Assembly (NCBI GenBank): GCA_021158005.1 | Contig: JAGGVN010000095.1 | Coordinates: 1-35,301 of the forward strand | From: Candidatus Aerophobota bacterium | GTDB lineage: Bacteria > Aerophobota > Aerophobia > Aerophobales > JAGGVN01 | Length of the DNA stretch: 35,301 nt | Direction of reading: 5' to 3' | Notes under the pieces: model-generated | The model's input: the letters and a program-made list of their open reading frames with translations, nothing else | Database searches by the model: none | Told to the model about the DNA's origin: nothing | Program-made: the position numbers and the translations under genes | In this document: positions 9,073 through 21,971 of the stretch, one piece after another | Layout: the number at the start of each line of letters is the position of its first letter | Numbering within the stretch: the stretch's first letter is position 1

Positions 9073-9145
9073 GCCGAGGTAGCTCAGTCGGTAGAGCACA
9101 GGACTGAAAATCCTGGTGTCCGCGGTTCGATTCCGCGCCTCGGCA
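9073..9145 (+). tRNA. tRNA-Phe (GAA)
   Basis: Cloverleaf GCCGAGG...CCTCGGC A; anticodon arm CAGGA CTGAAAA TCCTG. Confidence 0.95.
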
Positions 9146-9154
9146 TTATTTTTT

Positions 9155-9226
9155 GCCGGTGTAGCTCAAAGGTAGAGCGGGTGATTCGTAATCACCAGGT
9201 TGTAGGTTCGAGTCCTATCGCCGGCT
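9155..9226 (+). tRNA. tRNA-Thr (CGT)
   Basis: Cloverleaf GCCGGTG...CGCCGGC T; anticodon arm GGTGA TTCGTAA TCACC. Confidence 0.94.
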
Positions 9227-9233
9227 TCAATAT

Positions 9234-10277
9234 GTGAGCTATTGGCCAACATTTATAGAGGAGGCACAAGAGAGGTTCAATAAGATGAAAGCCTACACAT
9301 ATCAAGATAATGTATTTTCATTTGAAGGAAGTGTTTCTATTGAGCAGAAAAAAGAATGGGTAGCTCCCTGGAGGATTGATTACGAGCAATTTGATTTTTA
9401 TCCATTTTTAACAGATGAAAGAGCTAAGCAATGTTCTGGTATTAGACTTAGTTTTACTACCGATGCTAAAAATATTATCCTAAAATTAGCAGAAGTAGAA
9501 GAAGGGATGATGCTGGATCTTTTTGTTAATGATGTTTTAACTCAAGAACTTACCTTAGATAAAAGTTCTCATCAAGTTTTTTTTAAACAACTCTCCCCAG
9601 GATTAAAGAGGATTGAGATCTGGTTGGATCAACGTTTTCCATTTAAACTAAAGCAAATTTTTGTAGATGAAGGAGCAAGAATTTGCAAGACAAAAGTTAA
9701 TAAAAAACGCTGGATTCATTATGGTAGCTCTATTAGTCATTCCGTACAGGCTCGTAGACCCTCTAAAATATGGACTTCTCTTATAGCCCAGAAGTTAAAC
9801 CTACATCTTACAAATTTTGGATTTGGTGGAGGTTGTATGTGTGAACCTATGATTGGGCGAATGATTAGAGATTTACCAGCAGATTATATTACTTTAAAAC
9901 TTGGCATTAATCTTTATGCAGGGAGTTTAACACAAAGGACTTTTAGCCCAAATGTTATTGGTCTTATTCAAATTATTAGAGAAAAACATCCAGATACGCC
10001 CTTAGCTATTATTTCTCCTATTTATAGTCCTCCAAGAGAGAAAGTAAAAGGTGGCAGTGGACTTAGCCTTGAAGATATGCGTAATATTCTTTCAGATATT
10101 GTCGCAAGTTGTAAGAAATACGGTGATAATAATATTTACTATGTTGACGGACTAAAGGTATTTGGTCCAGAAGAAATAAAATACCTACCAGATGAGGTTC
10201 ATCCTGATGCAGAGGGTCAATTTATATTAGCAGACCACTTCATTAAAGAAGTTTTCTGGAGATTTCCAGGTATATAG
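9234..10277 (+). CDS. SGNH/GDSL-like hydrolase with N-terminal beta-sandwich domain
   Basis: WIHYGSSISH (block I-like), LTNFGFGGG, ITLKLGINLY (block III-like), DEVHPDAEGQ (block V DxxH). Confidence 0.75.
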   Translation: MSYWPTFIEEAQERFNKMKAYTYQDNVFSFEGSVSIEQKKEWVAPWRIDYEQFDFYPFLTDERAKQCSGIRLSFTTDAKNIILKLAEVEEGMMLDLFVNDVLTQELTLDKSSHQVFFKQLSPGLKRIEIWLDQRFPFKLKQIFVDEGARICKTKVNKKRWIHYGSSISHSVQARRPSKIWTSLIAQKLNLHLTNFGFGGGCMCEPMIGRMIRDLPADYITLKLGINLYAGSLTQRTFSPNVIGLIQIIREKHPDTPLAIISPIYSPPREKVKGGSGLSLEDMRNILSDIVASCKKYGDNNIYYVDGLKVFGPEEIKYLPDEVHPDAEGQFILADHFIKEVFWRFPGI

Positions 10278-10322
10278 TAAGTCCACTTTTTTATTAAAGA
10301 AATTGATAAGGAGGGATCATGA

Positions 10323-12782
10323 ATGATTCCCTATGATCATAAAAAAATAGAGAGGAAGTGGCGTAAAATCTGGGAAGACAGGGAAGCTCATAAAACTCCC
10401 CAAATAAGTGATAAATCTAAATATTATTGTCTGGATATGTTTCCTTACCCCTCTGGTTCGGGACTTCATGTAGGGCATTGGCGGGGTTATGTCCTTTCGG
10501 ATGTGTGGGCACGATATAAGAAACTACAGGGATATAATGTTTTACATCCCATGGGATGGGATTCTTTTGGTCTGCCGGCAGAAAATGATGCTATCAAGAA
10601 AGGTATTCATCCAAAGATTAATACCCAGAGGAATATTCAGAATATGAAGAGACAATTAAAAGAGATAGGAGCAATGTATGACTGGAGCCGCGAAATTAAT
10701 ACCAGTGATCCTCGGTATTATAAATGGACTCAATGGATATTCCTTCAGATGTATAAAAGGGGTTTGGCTTACAAAAAACTTATGCCTATTAATTGGTGTC
10801 CAGGCTGTAAGACAGGTCTGGCAAATGAGGAAGTGATAGAGGGAAAGTGTGAACGCTGTGGCTCTCGAGTAGTTAAAAAAGATATGGAACAGTGGATGTT
10901 GAGGATAACTGAATACGCTGATTCTCTACTCTATGATTTAAAGAACCTTGATTGGCCAGAGAAAGTAAAGGTAATGCAAGTTAACTGGATTGGAAGAAGC
11001 GAGGGGACAGAGGTTATATTTAAAGTGATTTCATCTAAGGATAGCCGGGAATATAATCTTCCTGTTTTTACTACCCGTCCGGATACTCTCTTTGGAGCTA
11101 CTTATGTGGTTTTATCTCCGGAACATGAGATTGTTCAGAAAATTGTCTCTTCTCCAAAAGAAAGAGAAGTTTTTGAGTATATAAAGCATTCAAAGGAGAC
11201 TCCTGAGATAGAAAGAGTTTCTGTAGAGAGAGAGAAGACAGGTGTTTTTACCGAAGCTTATGCCATTAATCCGGTCAATAATGAAAAGATTCCTGTTTGG
11301 ATCTCGGATTATGTTCTTATTTCCTACGGAACGGGAGCTATTATGGCGGTTCCTGCTCATGATGAGAGAGATTTTGAGTTTGCTAAAAAGTTTTGTTTAC
11401 CTGTTAGAGAAGTAATATACCATAAAGATAGTCCAAGAGATAAAAAAGGAAATTTAATAAAAGCATATACCGGTGAGGGAAGATTGATAAACTCCGGGGA
11501 ATTTTCCGGTTTAAGTTCAGAGGAAGCCAGGGAAAAGATTACCCAGTGGCTTACAAAAAAAGGATTGGGTAAAAAGACGGTAAGTTATAAACTCCGGGAT
11601 TGGGTTTTTTCTCGTCAAAGGTACTGGGGTGAACCTATTCCTATTGTTTATTGTCCAAAATGTGGAGAAGTTCCTGTGCCCGAAAAGGATTTACCGGTAA
11701 GGCTTCCTGAGGTGGAAAGATATAAACCTACCGGGACAGGGAAATCCCCTCTGGAGAATATTCCTGAGTTTGTAAATACTATTTGTCCTACCTGCGGTTC
11801 TCCAGCGAGGAGAGAGACTGATACGATGCCCCAATGGGCAGGTTCTTGTTGGTATTTTCTCCGTTATCCCAATCCTCATTTTCAGGAATTTCCTTTTGAT
11901 AAAGAAGCAGTAAGATACTGGCTTCCTGTAGATGCTTATATTGGAGGAATAGAACATGCTATATTGCACCTTCTTTATGCACGTTTTTTCACTAAAGTAT
12001 TATATGATTTAGGTTACATAGAGTTTAATGAACCCTTTAAGAGATTATTTAATCAAGGAATGGTTTGTAGAAGAAGTGAAAAGTCAGGAAAAGTTGAAAA
12101 GATGTCAAAGTCAAAAGGTAATGTGGTCAATCCCGATGAATTAGTAAAAAAGTATGGAACGGATGCTCTCAGATTATATGAACTCTTCATTGGCCCCCCA
12201 GAAGCGGATTGTGAATGGACTGATCGAGGAATTGAAGGAACTTACAGGTTTTTAAAAAGAATGTGGGATATTGTCTTAAAGCTTAAAGATAACTTTGGTA
12301 AAGAAAGAGAAACTATTGTAAAAAGAAGGCACAGGCTTATTTACGATATTACTCAAAGAATAGAAAACTTTAAATTTAATACAGCTATTAGTGGATTTAT
12401 GGAATTTATTAATTTTTTAAGTAAAGATGAAGTTTTAGATAAAGGAGTGGATAAAGAGACAATAGAAGATTTGTTAATAATGCTCTCACCCTTTGCCCCT
12501 CACTTTTGTGAAGAATTGTGGGAAATCTTAGGGCACTCTCGGAGTATATTTGAGGAGAGTTGGCCAAAGTACGATTTGAAATTAATTGAATCAGATATGG
12601 TAAGTATTCCTGTGCAGATAAATGGTAAATTGCGAGGAGAGTTAAGATTGAGGAAGGATACTTCTGAACAAGAAGCCATAGAAAAGGCTAAGTCTCTGGG
12701 GAAAGTTAAAAAGTATCTTGAAGGAAAGGAGATTAAAAAGGTAATATTTGTCCCCGGGAAAATTATTAATCTTGTTGTTTGA
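10323..12782 (+). CDS. leuS: Leucyl-tRNA synthetase
   Basis: [23 protein letters not shown]...[26 protein letters not shown] ataaggaggg. Confidence 0.97.
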   Translation: MIPYDHKKIERKWRKIWEDREAHKTPQISDKSKYYCLDMFPYPSGSGLHVGHWRGYVLSDVWARYKKLQGYNVLHPMGWDSFGLPAENDAIKKGIHPKINTQRNIQNMKRQLKEIGAMYDWSREINTSDPRYYKWTQWIFLQMYKRGLAYKKLMPINWCPGCKTGLANEEVIEGKCERCGSRVVKKDMEQWMLRITEYADSLLYDLKNLDWPEKVKVMQVNWIGRSEGTEVIFKVISSKDSREYNLPVFTTRPDTLFGATYVVLSPEHEIVQKIVSSPKEREVFEYIKHSKETPEIERVSVEREKTGVFTEAYAINPVNNEKIPVWISDYVLISYGTGAIMAVPAHDERDFEFAKKFCLPVREVIYHKDSPRDKKGNLIKAYTGEGRLINSGEFSGLSSEEAREKITQWLTKKGLGKKTVSYKLRDWVFSRQRYWGEPIPIVYCPKCGEVPVPEKDLPVRLPEVERYKPTGTGKSPLENIPEFVNTICPTCGSPARRETDTMPQWAGSCWYFLRYPNPHFQEFPFDKEAVRYWLPVDAYIGGIEHAILHLLYARFFTKVLYDLGYIEFNEPFKRLFNQGMVCRRSEKSGKVEKMSKSKGNVVNPDELVKKYGTDALRLYELFIGPPEADCEWTDRGIEGTYRFLKRMWDIVLKLKDNFGKERETIVKRRHRLIYDITQRIENFKFNTAISGFMEFINFLSKDEVLDKGVDKETIEDLLIMLSPFAPHFCEELWEILGHSRSIFEESWPKYDLKLIESDMVSIPVQINGKLRGELRLRKDTSEQEAIEKAKSLGKVKKYLEGKEIKKVIFVPGKIINLVV

Positions 12783-12816
12783 GCCCCAATTAGAGCCCTT
12801 ATAAAGAGATTTTAAA

Positions 12817-13326
12817 ATGTGGAATTTAACACGGGAAGAGCAATTGGCCCTCATTTTTGTTATCGCCGCTTTTACTATTGGGATAGGGGTGAAATTTTTT
12901 TGGGGAGGAATATTTCATTCGCGGGATTTTCCTTCTTTTTCTTCTCAAATGATTAAGGTAAAGATAACCGGAGCTGTAAGAAATCCCGGATGGTATGATT
13001 TTCCTGAAGGAAGTCTTGTTATCGAGGGAATTAAGAAAGCAGGAGGTGCTCTTCCAGAAGCAGACCTTGAAAAATTGAATCTTGCTTTACCTTTAAAAGA
13101 GGGGGAAGAAGTTTGGATTCCCGGGAGGAAAATCAATATAAATGAAGCTTCTTTTGAGCAGTTGACTTATCTTTCGGGAATCGGTCCAGAGCTGGCCAGG
13201 AGAATTATTGAATATAGAAAGAGAGAAGGAAAATTTACCAATATTCTGGAGCTGGAGAAAGTTAAAGGGATTGGAAAAGCAAAACTTCAAGAAATTAAGG
13301 AGAAAATTACTTTTGGAGAAAATTAG
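12817..13326 (+). CDS. comEA: ComEA-like DNA-binding protein (SLBB plus helix-hairpin-helix)
   Basis: VKITGAVRNPGWYDFPEGSLVIEGIKKAGG (SLBB) and INEASFEQLTYLSGIGPELARRIIEYRKREGKFTNILELEKVKGIGKAKLQEI (HhH). Confidence 0.88.
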   Translation: MWNLTREEQLALIFVIAAFTIGIGVKFFWGGIFHSRDFPSFSSQMIKVKITGAVRNPGWYDFPEGSLVIEGIKKAGGALPEADLEKLNLALPLKEGEEVWIPGRKININEASFEQLTYLSGIGPELARRIIEYRKREGKFTNILELEKVKGIGKAKLQEIKEKITFGEN

Positions 13327-14221
13327 AGAAGTTGGTGGGCAGGCAGTAATAGAGGGAGTAATGATGCGCTCCCCGGAATTTGTTAGTGTAGCTATTAGAA
13401 AATCTAATGGAGAAATTTTTGTTAAGAGAGATCCCTATATTGCTTTAACGAAGAGATTTAAATTCTTAAATATCCCTGTAATAAGAGGGATAATAGTTCT
13501 TATAGAGACTTTATATCTCGGAGTGAAGACTTTAATGTTTTCGGCAGATGAAGCGATGAAAGAGCTCTCCCCTAAGTCTAAAGGAACTCGGAAAGAAGGA
13601 TTATTAGAGAGTTTATGGATCTTTCTTATGGTTATTTTAGGAGTGGGGTTGGGAATTTTAATATTTTTCTATCTTCCGCTAATCTTCACTGATTTTTTGA
13701 AAATAAAAGGGAGTTTATTGTTTAATCTTGTGGATGGACTCATTAGATTGACTATTTTTCTGGTATATATTTATCTAATCAGTCTTTGGAAGGATATGAG
13801 AAGAATATTTGAATATCATGGAGCTGAGCATAAAAGTATTTATACTCTGGAAGCAGAGGAAGAGCTTACTGTAGAAAATGCTAAAAAATACTCTACTCTT
13901 CATCCCCGATGTGGGACAAGTTTTCTTCTGATTGTAGTAATAGTAAGTATTCTCGTCTTTATATTTTTAGGAAGACCCCATACTTTTACCGACCGTTTAA
14001 TAAGACTATCATTTATTCCCTTAATTGCCGGTATTTCTTATGAGTTAATAAAGTTATCTGGAAGAAAAAAAGATAGTAGATTGACTAAAGTTTTGACGGC
14101 TCCCGGGATGTGGCTTCAAAAAATGACTACTAAAGAACCTGACGAGAAACAACTGGAAGTAGCCATAGCCTCCCTGAAGAGTGCTCTTAACCTCCCCCAG
14201 GAGAGAGAAATAAGGGAATAA
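13313..14221 (+). CDS. DUF1385 family membrane protein (start reassigned from 13208 to TTG 13313)
   Basis: REVGGQAVIEGVMMRSP, EYHGAEHKSIYTLEA, LHPRCGTSFLL; RBS aaggag about 10 nt before TTG 13313. The 13208 start would lie deep in comEA. Confidence 0.87.
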   Translation: MEKIREVGGQAVIEGVMMRSPEFVSVAIRKSNGEIFVKRDPYIALTKRFKFLNIPVIRGIIVLIETLYLGVKTLMFSADEAMKELSPKSKGTRKEGLLESLWIFLMVILGVGLGILIFFYLPLIFTDFLKIKGSLLFNLVDGLIRLTIFLVYIYLISLWKDMRRIFEYHGAEHKSIYTLEAEEELTVENAKKYSTLHPRCGTSFLLIVVIVSILVFIFLGRPHTFTDRLIRLSFIPLIAGISYELIKLSGRKKDSRLTKVLTAPGMWLQKMTTKEPDEKQLEVAIASLKSALNLPQEREIRE

Positions 14222-14371
14222 ATTTTATATAGCAAACCTTTGTAAGTTCATTGTAATTCTTGATTTAGCACGATATTGAGTGAATCCCTTTTTTGATTCC
14301 TGTTTAAATAGAAGATTTTAGTAGGGATTATGACCTTTATATATGAGGAGATTTTTGAGAAGAGGAGCAAA

Positions 14372-14791
14372 ATGGACAAAAACTCTAACCTGGATTTTTT
14401 AAAGCGAAAATTAGAGAAGGACCCTTATAGTACTTTGCTGGGGATTAAATTGGAAAAAGTTGAGAAAGGTTATGCTCGGGTGAGCTTAGTATTAAAGGAA
14501 AATTTTCGAAATTTTTTAGGTTATATTCATGGTGGGCTCATCTTTTCTCTGGCAGATCAGGCTTTTGCGGTAGCCTCTAATTCAGGAGGAATAACTTCTC
14601 TTGCTCTTCAGATGAATATAAATTATACAAGACCCCCTTCTGTGGGAGATACTCTCATTGCCGAGGCTAAGGAGGAATCCATAACTACCAGAATTGGACT
14701 TTATCAAATAAAGGTGGAAAATTCTTCTCATCAGCTGATAGCCCGGGCTCAGGGTATAGTTTACCGGAAGCAGAGTTGGAAAAGTAACTAA
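14372..14791 (+). CDS. PaaI-like hotdog thioesterase (track start 14330; ATG 14372 has the better RBS)
   Basis: FRNFLGYIHGGLIFSLADQAFAVASNS hotdog motif; RBS agaggag just before ATG 14372. Confidence 0.82.
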   Translation: MDKNSNLDFLKRKLEKDPYSTLLGIKLEKVEKGYARVSLVLKENFRNFLGYIHGGLIFSLADQAFAVASNSGGITSLALQMNINYTRPPSVGDTLIAEAKEESITTRIGLYQIKVENSSHQLIARAQGIVYRKQSWKSN

Positions 14792-14798
14792 GTAATCA

Positions 14799-16376
14799 AT
14801 GAATAAACCTATAGTAGGGGTTACTCTCTTCTTTATTATAGGTTTAATTACCGGGAGGTATCTTCCTTTCTCAATTATTTCTCTCCTTTATTTAATTCTT
14901 CTTTGTTTCTTAGGGTTGGGCATTCTTCTTTATCTAAAAAATCGGAAGAAATCTCTTAACTTTCTTCTGATTTCTTTATGGGGAATAATTGGTGCTTTAT
15001 ATTTTAATTATAGCTATTTCCCGAGATCTCTGACCCCTATTTTAAATCTTGTTTCAGAAGAAGTAGAAATAGAGGGAAGGGTAGCTACACGGCCGGAGCT
15101 AAAGGGGAAAGTAGTTAATTTTATCCTTGAAGCAAAAAAAATGAAAAAAGTTGGCTATCAAAATAAAGAAGAAGAGAAAAAAGTGGAAGGAAGAATATGG
15201 ATAAGTAGTTTTTCCCTCTTTAGAAATTATGATTATGCAGATTTAGTGAGAGTGAGGGGAAGATTGAAGAGACCGCAAAATTTAAGAGAAAATTTTGACT
15301 GGCAAAAGTATCTTTCCTATCGGAGAGTCTGGGTAGAGATGAGGGTTAACGAAGTAGAATTGATAAGGAAAGAGAAAGGCTTCCTTCTTATAGAATGGGC
15401 TTATAAAAATAAAGACTGGATGGTGAGAGTAATTAACTTTATTCTTCCTGAAACTCATTCAGCTCTTTTAAAGGGGATAATGTTAGGGGATAAGAAGAGT
15501 TTACCCGCTAACATTCAGGAAAATTTTCTAAAGACAGGAACCGGTCACATCCTGGTAGTAAGTGGTCTCCATGTAGGTCTGATTTTGTTTTTATTTCTTA
15601 CTCTCTTTAAGGTTTTATCTTTCCCTCCCAAATTAGCTCATATATTGAGCATTCCTTTGTTAGGATATTATGCTTTCCTTACGGGCTTAAGGATACCTGT
15701 GCTTAGAGCTACTCTTATGGCTATTATTGTTTTATTAAGTTTTATTTTAGACCGAGAATCTCCTCCTTTGATAATCTTCTCTTTATCTTGTTTAATTATT
15801 CTTCTTTTTGATCCCCTTAGTCTCTTCACTATAAGTTTCCAACTTTCTTTTATTACTGTGGGAGGGATAATTTATCTATTGCCTCATATAGAAAAAAGAT
15901 TAAATAGATTACCTTTTCTCTTAAGGAGACCTCTGGCTATATCCCTGGCCGCTCAATTTTCTGTCCTCCCTCTATTGGCTTTTTATTTTAACCGACTTCC
16001 TCTGATTGGGGTGGTGAGTAATATAATTATTTCTCCCCTGATTACCATTATCCTGGCTTTGGGTTTATTATCATTAATTATGAGTCTTTTAACGTTAGGA
16101 GGAGCCCAGATAATAGGATTTGCCAATTGGGTATTTCTTACTCTTCTTTTAAAAATAACCCATCTTTTTACCTTTCCCCAAAATGAGTTTATGCAGGGGT
16201 TAACCTGTCCTTATATAAAGCCTTTCCCTTTTTGGGTTCTCTTGATTTATTATTTTTGTTTAATAACGGTTCCTCATCTTCCAGATTTAAAGGAGTTATT
16301 ATATAATAGAGGAATAATGTTTAGAAATGAGTATTTGAAAAATTTTATAAAGAGTGGGAAAGGAGAGAAATTATGA
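14799..16376 (+). CDS. comEC: ComEC/Rec2 family competence membrane protein lacking a C-terminal metallo-beta-lactamase domain
   Basis: DUF4131-like N-terminus, LLKGIMLGDKKSLPANIQENFLKTGTGHILVVSGLHVGLI, then TM bundle; ends shortly after the TM region. Confidence 0.88.
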   Translation: MNKPIVGVTLFFIIGLITGRYLPFSIISLLYLILLCFLGLGILLYLKNRKKSLNFLLISLWGIIGALYFNYSYFPRSLTPILNLVSEEVEIEGRVATRPELKGKVVNFILEAKKMKKVGYQNKEEEKKVEGRIWISSFSLFRNYDYADLVRVRGRLKRPQNLRENFDWQKYLSYRRVWVEMRVNEVELIRKEKGFLLIEWAYKNKDWMVRVINFILPETHSALLKGIMLGDKKSLPANIQENFLKTGTGHILVVSGLHVGLILFLFLTLFKVLSFPPKLAHILSIPLLGYYAFLTGLRIPVLRATLMAIIVLLSFILDRESPPLIIFSLSCLIILLFDPLSLFTISFQLSFITVGGIIYLLPHIEKRLNRLPFLLRRPLAISLAAQFSVLPLLAFYFNRLPLIGVVSNIIISPLITIILALGLLSLIMSLLTLGGAQIIGFANWVFLTLLLKITHLFTFPQNEFMQGLTCPYIKPFPFWVLLIYYFCLITVPHLPDLKELLYNRGIMFRNEYLKNFIKSGKGEKL

Positions 16377-17530
16377 GAAAAATATGGAAAGTAAGTACCA
16401 ATGTTATTTTGCTGGGATTGGTAAGTTTTCTTACCGATATAAGTAGCGAAATGATTCATCCTTTACTTCCTCTATTTATTACTCTTCTGGGAGGCGGAGG
16501 AGTAGCGGTGGGAATAATCGGAGGAGTAGGAGATGGTCTTTCCAGTATACTAAAAGTTCTTAGTGGATTTTTATCGGATAAGTCCGGGAAAAGAATGCCC
16601 TTTATATTTTCTGGATACCTGTTATCATCTCTTTGCAAGATTGCCTTATCTTTGTCTACAATCTGGCAGCATATTCTTATTCTTAGACCTCTTGAGAGAG
16701 TGGGCAAAGGTCTGCGGACTGCTCCTCGAGATGCTATTATTGCTGATTCTTCTGTGAAACAAAGAGGGAGGGCTTTTGGTTTTCACCGCGCTATGGATAC
16801 CTCAGGGGCAGTTGGAGGTTCATTCTTAGCTTTTTTCCTCTTTTATTTTTTAAATTTTAGTTTTAAGAGAATATTTCTTCTTGCCGGATTTATTGGATTA
16901 TTAGCCCTTATACCTCTTTTCTGGGTAAGAACTAAAAGGAGAGGGAAAAGAATCTTATCTTTTAAAGTAAGTCTCAAGGAATTATCTCCTTCTTTAAGGA
17001 AATTTGTATTTATAGCTACTCTTTTTGCTCTGGGCAATTTCAGTTATATGTTTTTTATTCTCCGGGCCAGGGATTTTTTCCCTTCTCCTAAGCTTTCTGT
17101 TGCTCTACCCATACTCCTTTATATATGGTTTAATATAATTTATACTCTATTTTCTTTTCCTCTGGGAATACTCTCGGATAAGGTAGGAAGAAAACCTCTT
17201 ATAATCTCAGGCTACTTTTTGTTTGGAGTTACTTCTCTTCTTTTTATTTGGGGAAAATCCTGGATTACTTTTATCCTCCTCTTCGGTCTTTATGGGCTTG
17301 TTTATTCTTTAATAGATGGACAACAGCGAAGTTTTGTCTCTGATTTAGCGAAAGAAGATTTGAAAGCGACTGCTCTGGGAACTTTTCATACCTGTGTCGG
17401 GTTGGCAGCCATTCCTGCCGGTCTTATTGCCGGATCTTTATGGCAATATGTAAATCCCGAAGCGACATTCATTTACGGAGGGACAGTTGGTATCATCTCC
17501 GCCATAGTATTTTTAAATCTTAGTCAATAA
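16373..17530 (+). CDS. MFS transporter
   Basis: SFLTDISSEMIHPLLPLF, LSGFLSDKSGKRMPFIFSGY, LGILSDKVGRKPLIISGY. Confidence 0.85.
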   Translation: MRKIWKVSTNVILLGLVSFLTDISSEMIHPLLPLFITLLGGGGVAVGIIGGVGDGLSSILKVLSGFLSDKSGKRMPFIFSGYLLSSLCKIALSLSTIWQHILILRPLERVGKGLRTAPRDAIIADSSVKQRGRAFGFHRAMDTSGAVGGSFLAFFLFYFLNFSFKRIFLLAGFIGLLALIPLFWVRTKRRGKRILSFKVSLKELSPSLRKFVFIATLFALGNFSYMFFILRARDFFPSPKLSVALPILLYIWFNIIYTLFSFPLGILSDKVGRKPLIISGYFLFGVTSLLFIWGKSWITFILLFGLYGLVYSLIDGQQRSFVSDLAKEDLKATALGTFHTCVGLAAIPAGLIAGSLWQYVNPEATFIYGGTVGIISAIVFLNLSQ

Positions 17531-17549
17531 AGATTTAATTTATCAAAAA

Positions 17550-19958
17550 TTAAGCAAGAACTTTAACCTCATCATTTTCTTCCAGCTTAATGATGCGGGA
17601 ACCGGTAGTAGACCTTCCCACTAAGGGAATATCCTTGGAGAGAAGTCTGATGCTCTTTCCTTTTTTGGTAATTACAACTATATCATCGTCCTCTTTTACT
17701 CTCTTTATTCCTACTACTTCCCCTTTTGAAGAGGTAAGACGGATATTAATAATTCCTTTTCCTCCTCGCTTTGTCTTGCGGTATTTAGAAAAGAGAGTTC
17801 TTTTTCCGAACCCTTTGGAAGTGATAGTGAGAACACTTTCATCATCTTTAGCTATCACCCCGTTTATTACCTGATCATCTTCTCTTAAAGAAATTCCCTT
17901 TACTCCCAAAGAGACTCTTCCTAAGGGGCGAAGGTCTTTTTCAGAAAAGAGAATAGCTTTCCCTTTTTTTGTAGAGATAAAGATATCATCTTCCCCACTA
18001 CTTAACAATACCTTAATTAATTTATCTTCTTCTTTTAAACGAATAGCATTTATTCCCTTTTTAAAAGGACGAGAATAACAGGAAAGAGGAGTCTTTTTCA
18101 CCAGTCCTTTTTTAGTAATCATTATTAGAAACTTATTCTCGTTGAAACTCTCTATAGGGATAGCAGCCGTAATTATTTCTTTCTCTTCTTTCTTTAAAGG
18201 AAGAAAATTGACTATAGCTCTTCCTCGAGATGAGCGTTTCCTCTGAGGAATATCATAAGCCTTTACCCAATAGACTCTTCCTAAGCTGGTAAAGAAGAGA
18301 ATAAGAGAATGAGTATTTGCGATAATGAGATTACTCACAAGATCCTCTCTTTCCAGAATTATTCCATTAACTCCCTTGCCTCCTCTTCTTTGATGTTTAT
18401 AAGCTTTTAAAGGGGTGTATTTTATGTAGCCCTGGGAGGTAAGGGTAATAACAATATCTTCTTTTTCAATAAGGTCTTCAGGTTCAAAGGAAATTTCTTC
18501 CCCTTTTTCTTTAAGAATAAGGGTGCGCCGGGTATCTCCGTATTTTTCTTTAACCTCAAGAAGTTCTCTTTTAATAATTTTCTTAATTTTCTCTTTACTA
18601 TGTAAAGTCTCTTCTAATTCTTTTATTTTTTTCAGTGATTCTCCATAATCTTTATCTATTTTTTCCCTCTCTAAGGCTGTCAGGCGCTGTAAGCGCATAT
18701 CCAATATAGCCTGGGCTTGAGTTTCAGTTAAATTTAGCGATTTAATTAATCTTTCCTTGGCTTTTGCCGGAGAGGGAGAGGATTTTATAAGATTAATTAC
18801 CATTTCTATTCTTTCTAGGACTTTCTTGAATCCCTCCAATAGATGAGCCCTTTTTCTCTCCTTATCTAAGAGAAATTTACTCCGGCGACGAATAACTTCT
18901 TCTCTATGGCTAAGATAAAGATTTATAGCTTCAAGAAGGTTTAGGAGGCGGGGCTTACCGTCTACCAGAGCCAGGAGAATAATTCCAAATACTACCTGAA
19001 GAGGAGTATATCTATAGAGTTGATTTAGGATAACCTGAGTATCCATTCTCCGAGAAGTTTCTATGACAATTCTTATTCCTTTTCTATCCGATTCATCCCG
19101 TACACTCTTAATTCCTATAATTCTATTATTTTGAGAAAGATTAGCTATTTTTTCTACTAAATTAGCTTTATTGACTTGATAGGGGAGTTCAGTAATGATA
19201 ATATTCTCTTTTCCTTCTTTATTTTCTATAACTACCTTTCCCCGAAGAGTTATTTTCCCTCTCCCTTTCTCATAAGCTTCTTTAATACCTTCTTCTCCTA
19301 CAATAATTCCTCCTGTAGGAAAATCAGGTCCCTCAATTATTGTCAATAATTCCTTTAAAGATATATCGGGATTATCAATTATTTTTATGCAAGCATCTAC
19401 TAATTCATTTAAATTGTGAGGAGGAATATTGGTAGCCATTCCTACGGCTATCCCCGAAGAACCATTTAGTAAGAGGTTGGGTATCTTTGCTGGTAAAACT
19501 ACGGGTTCTTTCAGAGTATTATCAAAATTAGAAACAAAATCTACCGTTTTCTTATCAAGGTCTTGAAGTAATTCTTCCGCTACAGGAGAGAGTCTTACCT
19601 CTGTATATCTCATAGCTGCTGGAGGGTCTCCATCGACGGATCCAAAATTCCCCTGTCCATCTATTAAGGGATATCTCAAAGAAAAATTCTGAGCCATTCT
19701 TACTATAGCATCATAAACAGCTACATCTCCATGGGGGTGGTATTTTCCTAAGGTCTCGCCGGTTACTCTGGCTGATTTTTTATGGGGTTTAGTAGAGGAA
19801 AGTCCCAGTTCATGCATAGCGTAAAGTATTCTTCTTTGCACTGGTTTTAAACCATCCCGGACATCAGGTAGCGCTCTACTAACAATTACACTCATAGCGT
19901 AATTCAAGTAGGAAGATTTCATCTCTTCTTCTAAATAGAGAGGTAAAACTTTACTCAT
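17550..19958 (-). CDS. gyrA: DNA gyrase subunit A
   Basis: [48 protein letters not shown], GyrA box HQRRGGKG. Confidence 0.97.
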   Translation of the reverse strand: MSKVLPLYLEEEMKSSYLNYAMSVIVSRALPDVRDGLKPVQRRILYAMHELGLSSTKPHKKSARVTGETLGKYHPHGDVAVYDAIVRMAQNFSLRYPLIDGQGNFGSVDGDPPAAMRYTEVRLSPVAEELLQDLDKKTVDFVSNFDNTLKEPVVLPAKIPNLLLNGSSGIAVGMATNIPPHNLNELVDACIKIIDNPDISLKELLTIIEGPDFPTGGIIVGEEGIKEAYEKGRGKITLRGKVVIENKEGKENIIITELPYQVNKANLVEKIANLSQNNRIIGIKSVRDESDRKGIRIVIETSRRMDTQVILNQLYRYTPLQVVFGIILLALVDGKPRLLNLLEAINLYLSHREEVIRRRSKFLLDKERKRAHLLEGFKKVLERIEMVINLIKSSPSPAKAKERLIKSLNLTETQAQAILDMRLQRLTALEREKIDKDYGESLKKIKELEETLHSKEKIKKIIKRELLEVKEKYGDTRRTLILKEKGEEISFEPEDLIEKEDIVITLTSQGYIKYTPLKAYKHQRRGGKGVNGIILEREDLVSNLIIANTHSLILFFTSLGRVYWVKAYDIPQRKRSSRGRAIVNFLPLKKEEKEIITAAIPIESFNENKFLIMITKKGLVKKTPLSCYSRPFKKGINAIRLKEEDKLIKVLLSSGEDDIFISTKKGKAILFSEKDLRPLGRVSLGVKGISLREDDQVINGVIAKDDESVLTITSKGFGKRTLFSKYRKTKRGGKGIINIRLTSSKGEVVGIKRVKEDDDIVVITKKGKSIRLLSKDIPLVGRSTTGSRIIKLEENDEVKVLA

Positions 19959-20081
19959 AATAATTTATCCTCCATAATTAGTTCTTAGTTTCGGATTCTC
20001 AGGCAAAAACTGAATTAGCTCTCCCTAATTGCTTCTCTCCCTTGATCAGATTAAATTACTCCATAACCAGAATAATTAGCT

Positions 20082-21971
<1,890 letters not shown>

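Noticed and set aside
10319-10336. Mini-ORF ATGAATGATTCCCTATGA (MNDSL*) overlapping the leuS start
   Set aside because: RBS spacing favours the leuS ATG at 10323; probably coincidental.
13208-13312. DUF1385 start at 13208
   Set aside because: It would overlap comEA by about 120 nt; the conserved REVGGQAVIEGVMMRSP begins right after TTG 13313, which has an RBS.
14222-14329. GAATC-ccttttttGATTC hairpin as terminator
   Set aside because: Only a 5-bp stem, with the T-run in the loop rather than downstream.
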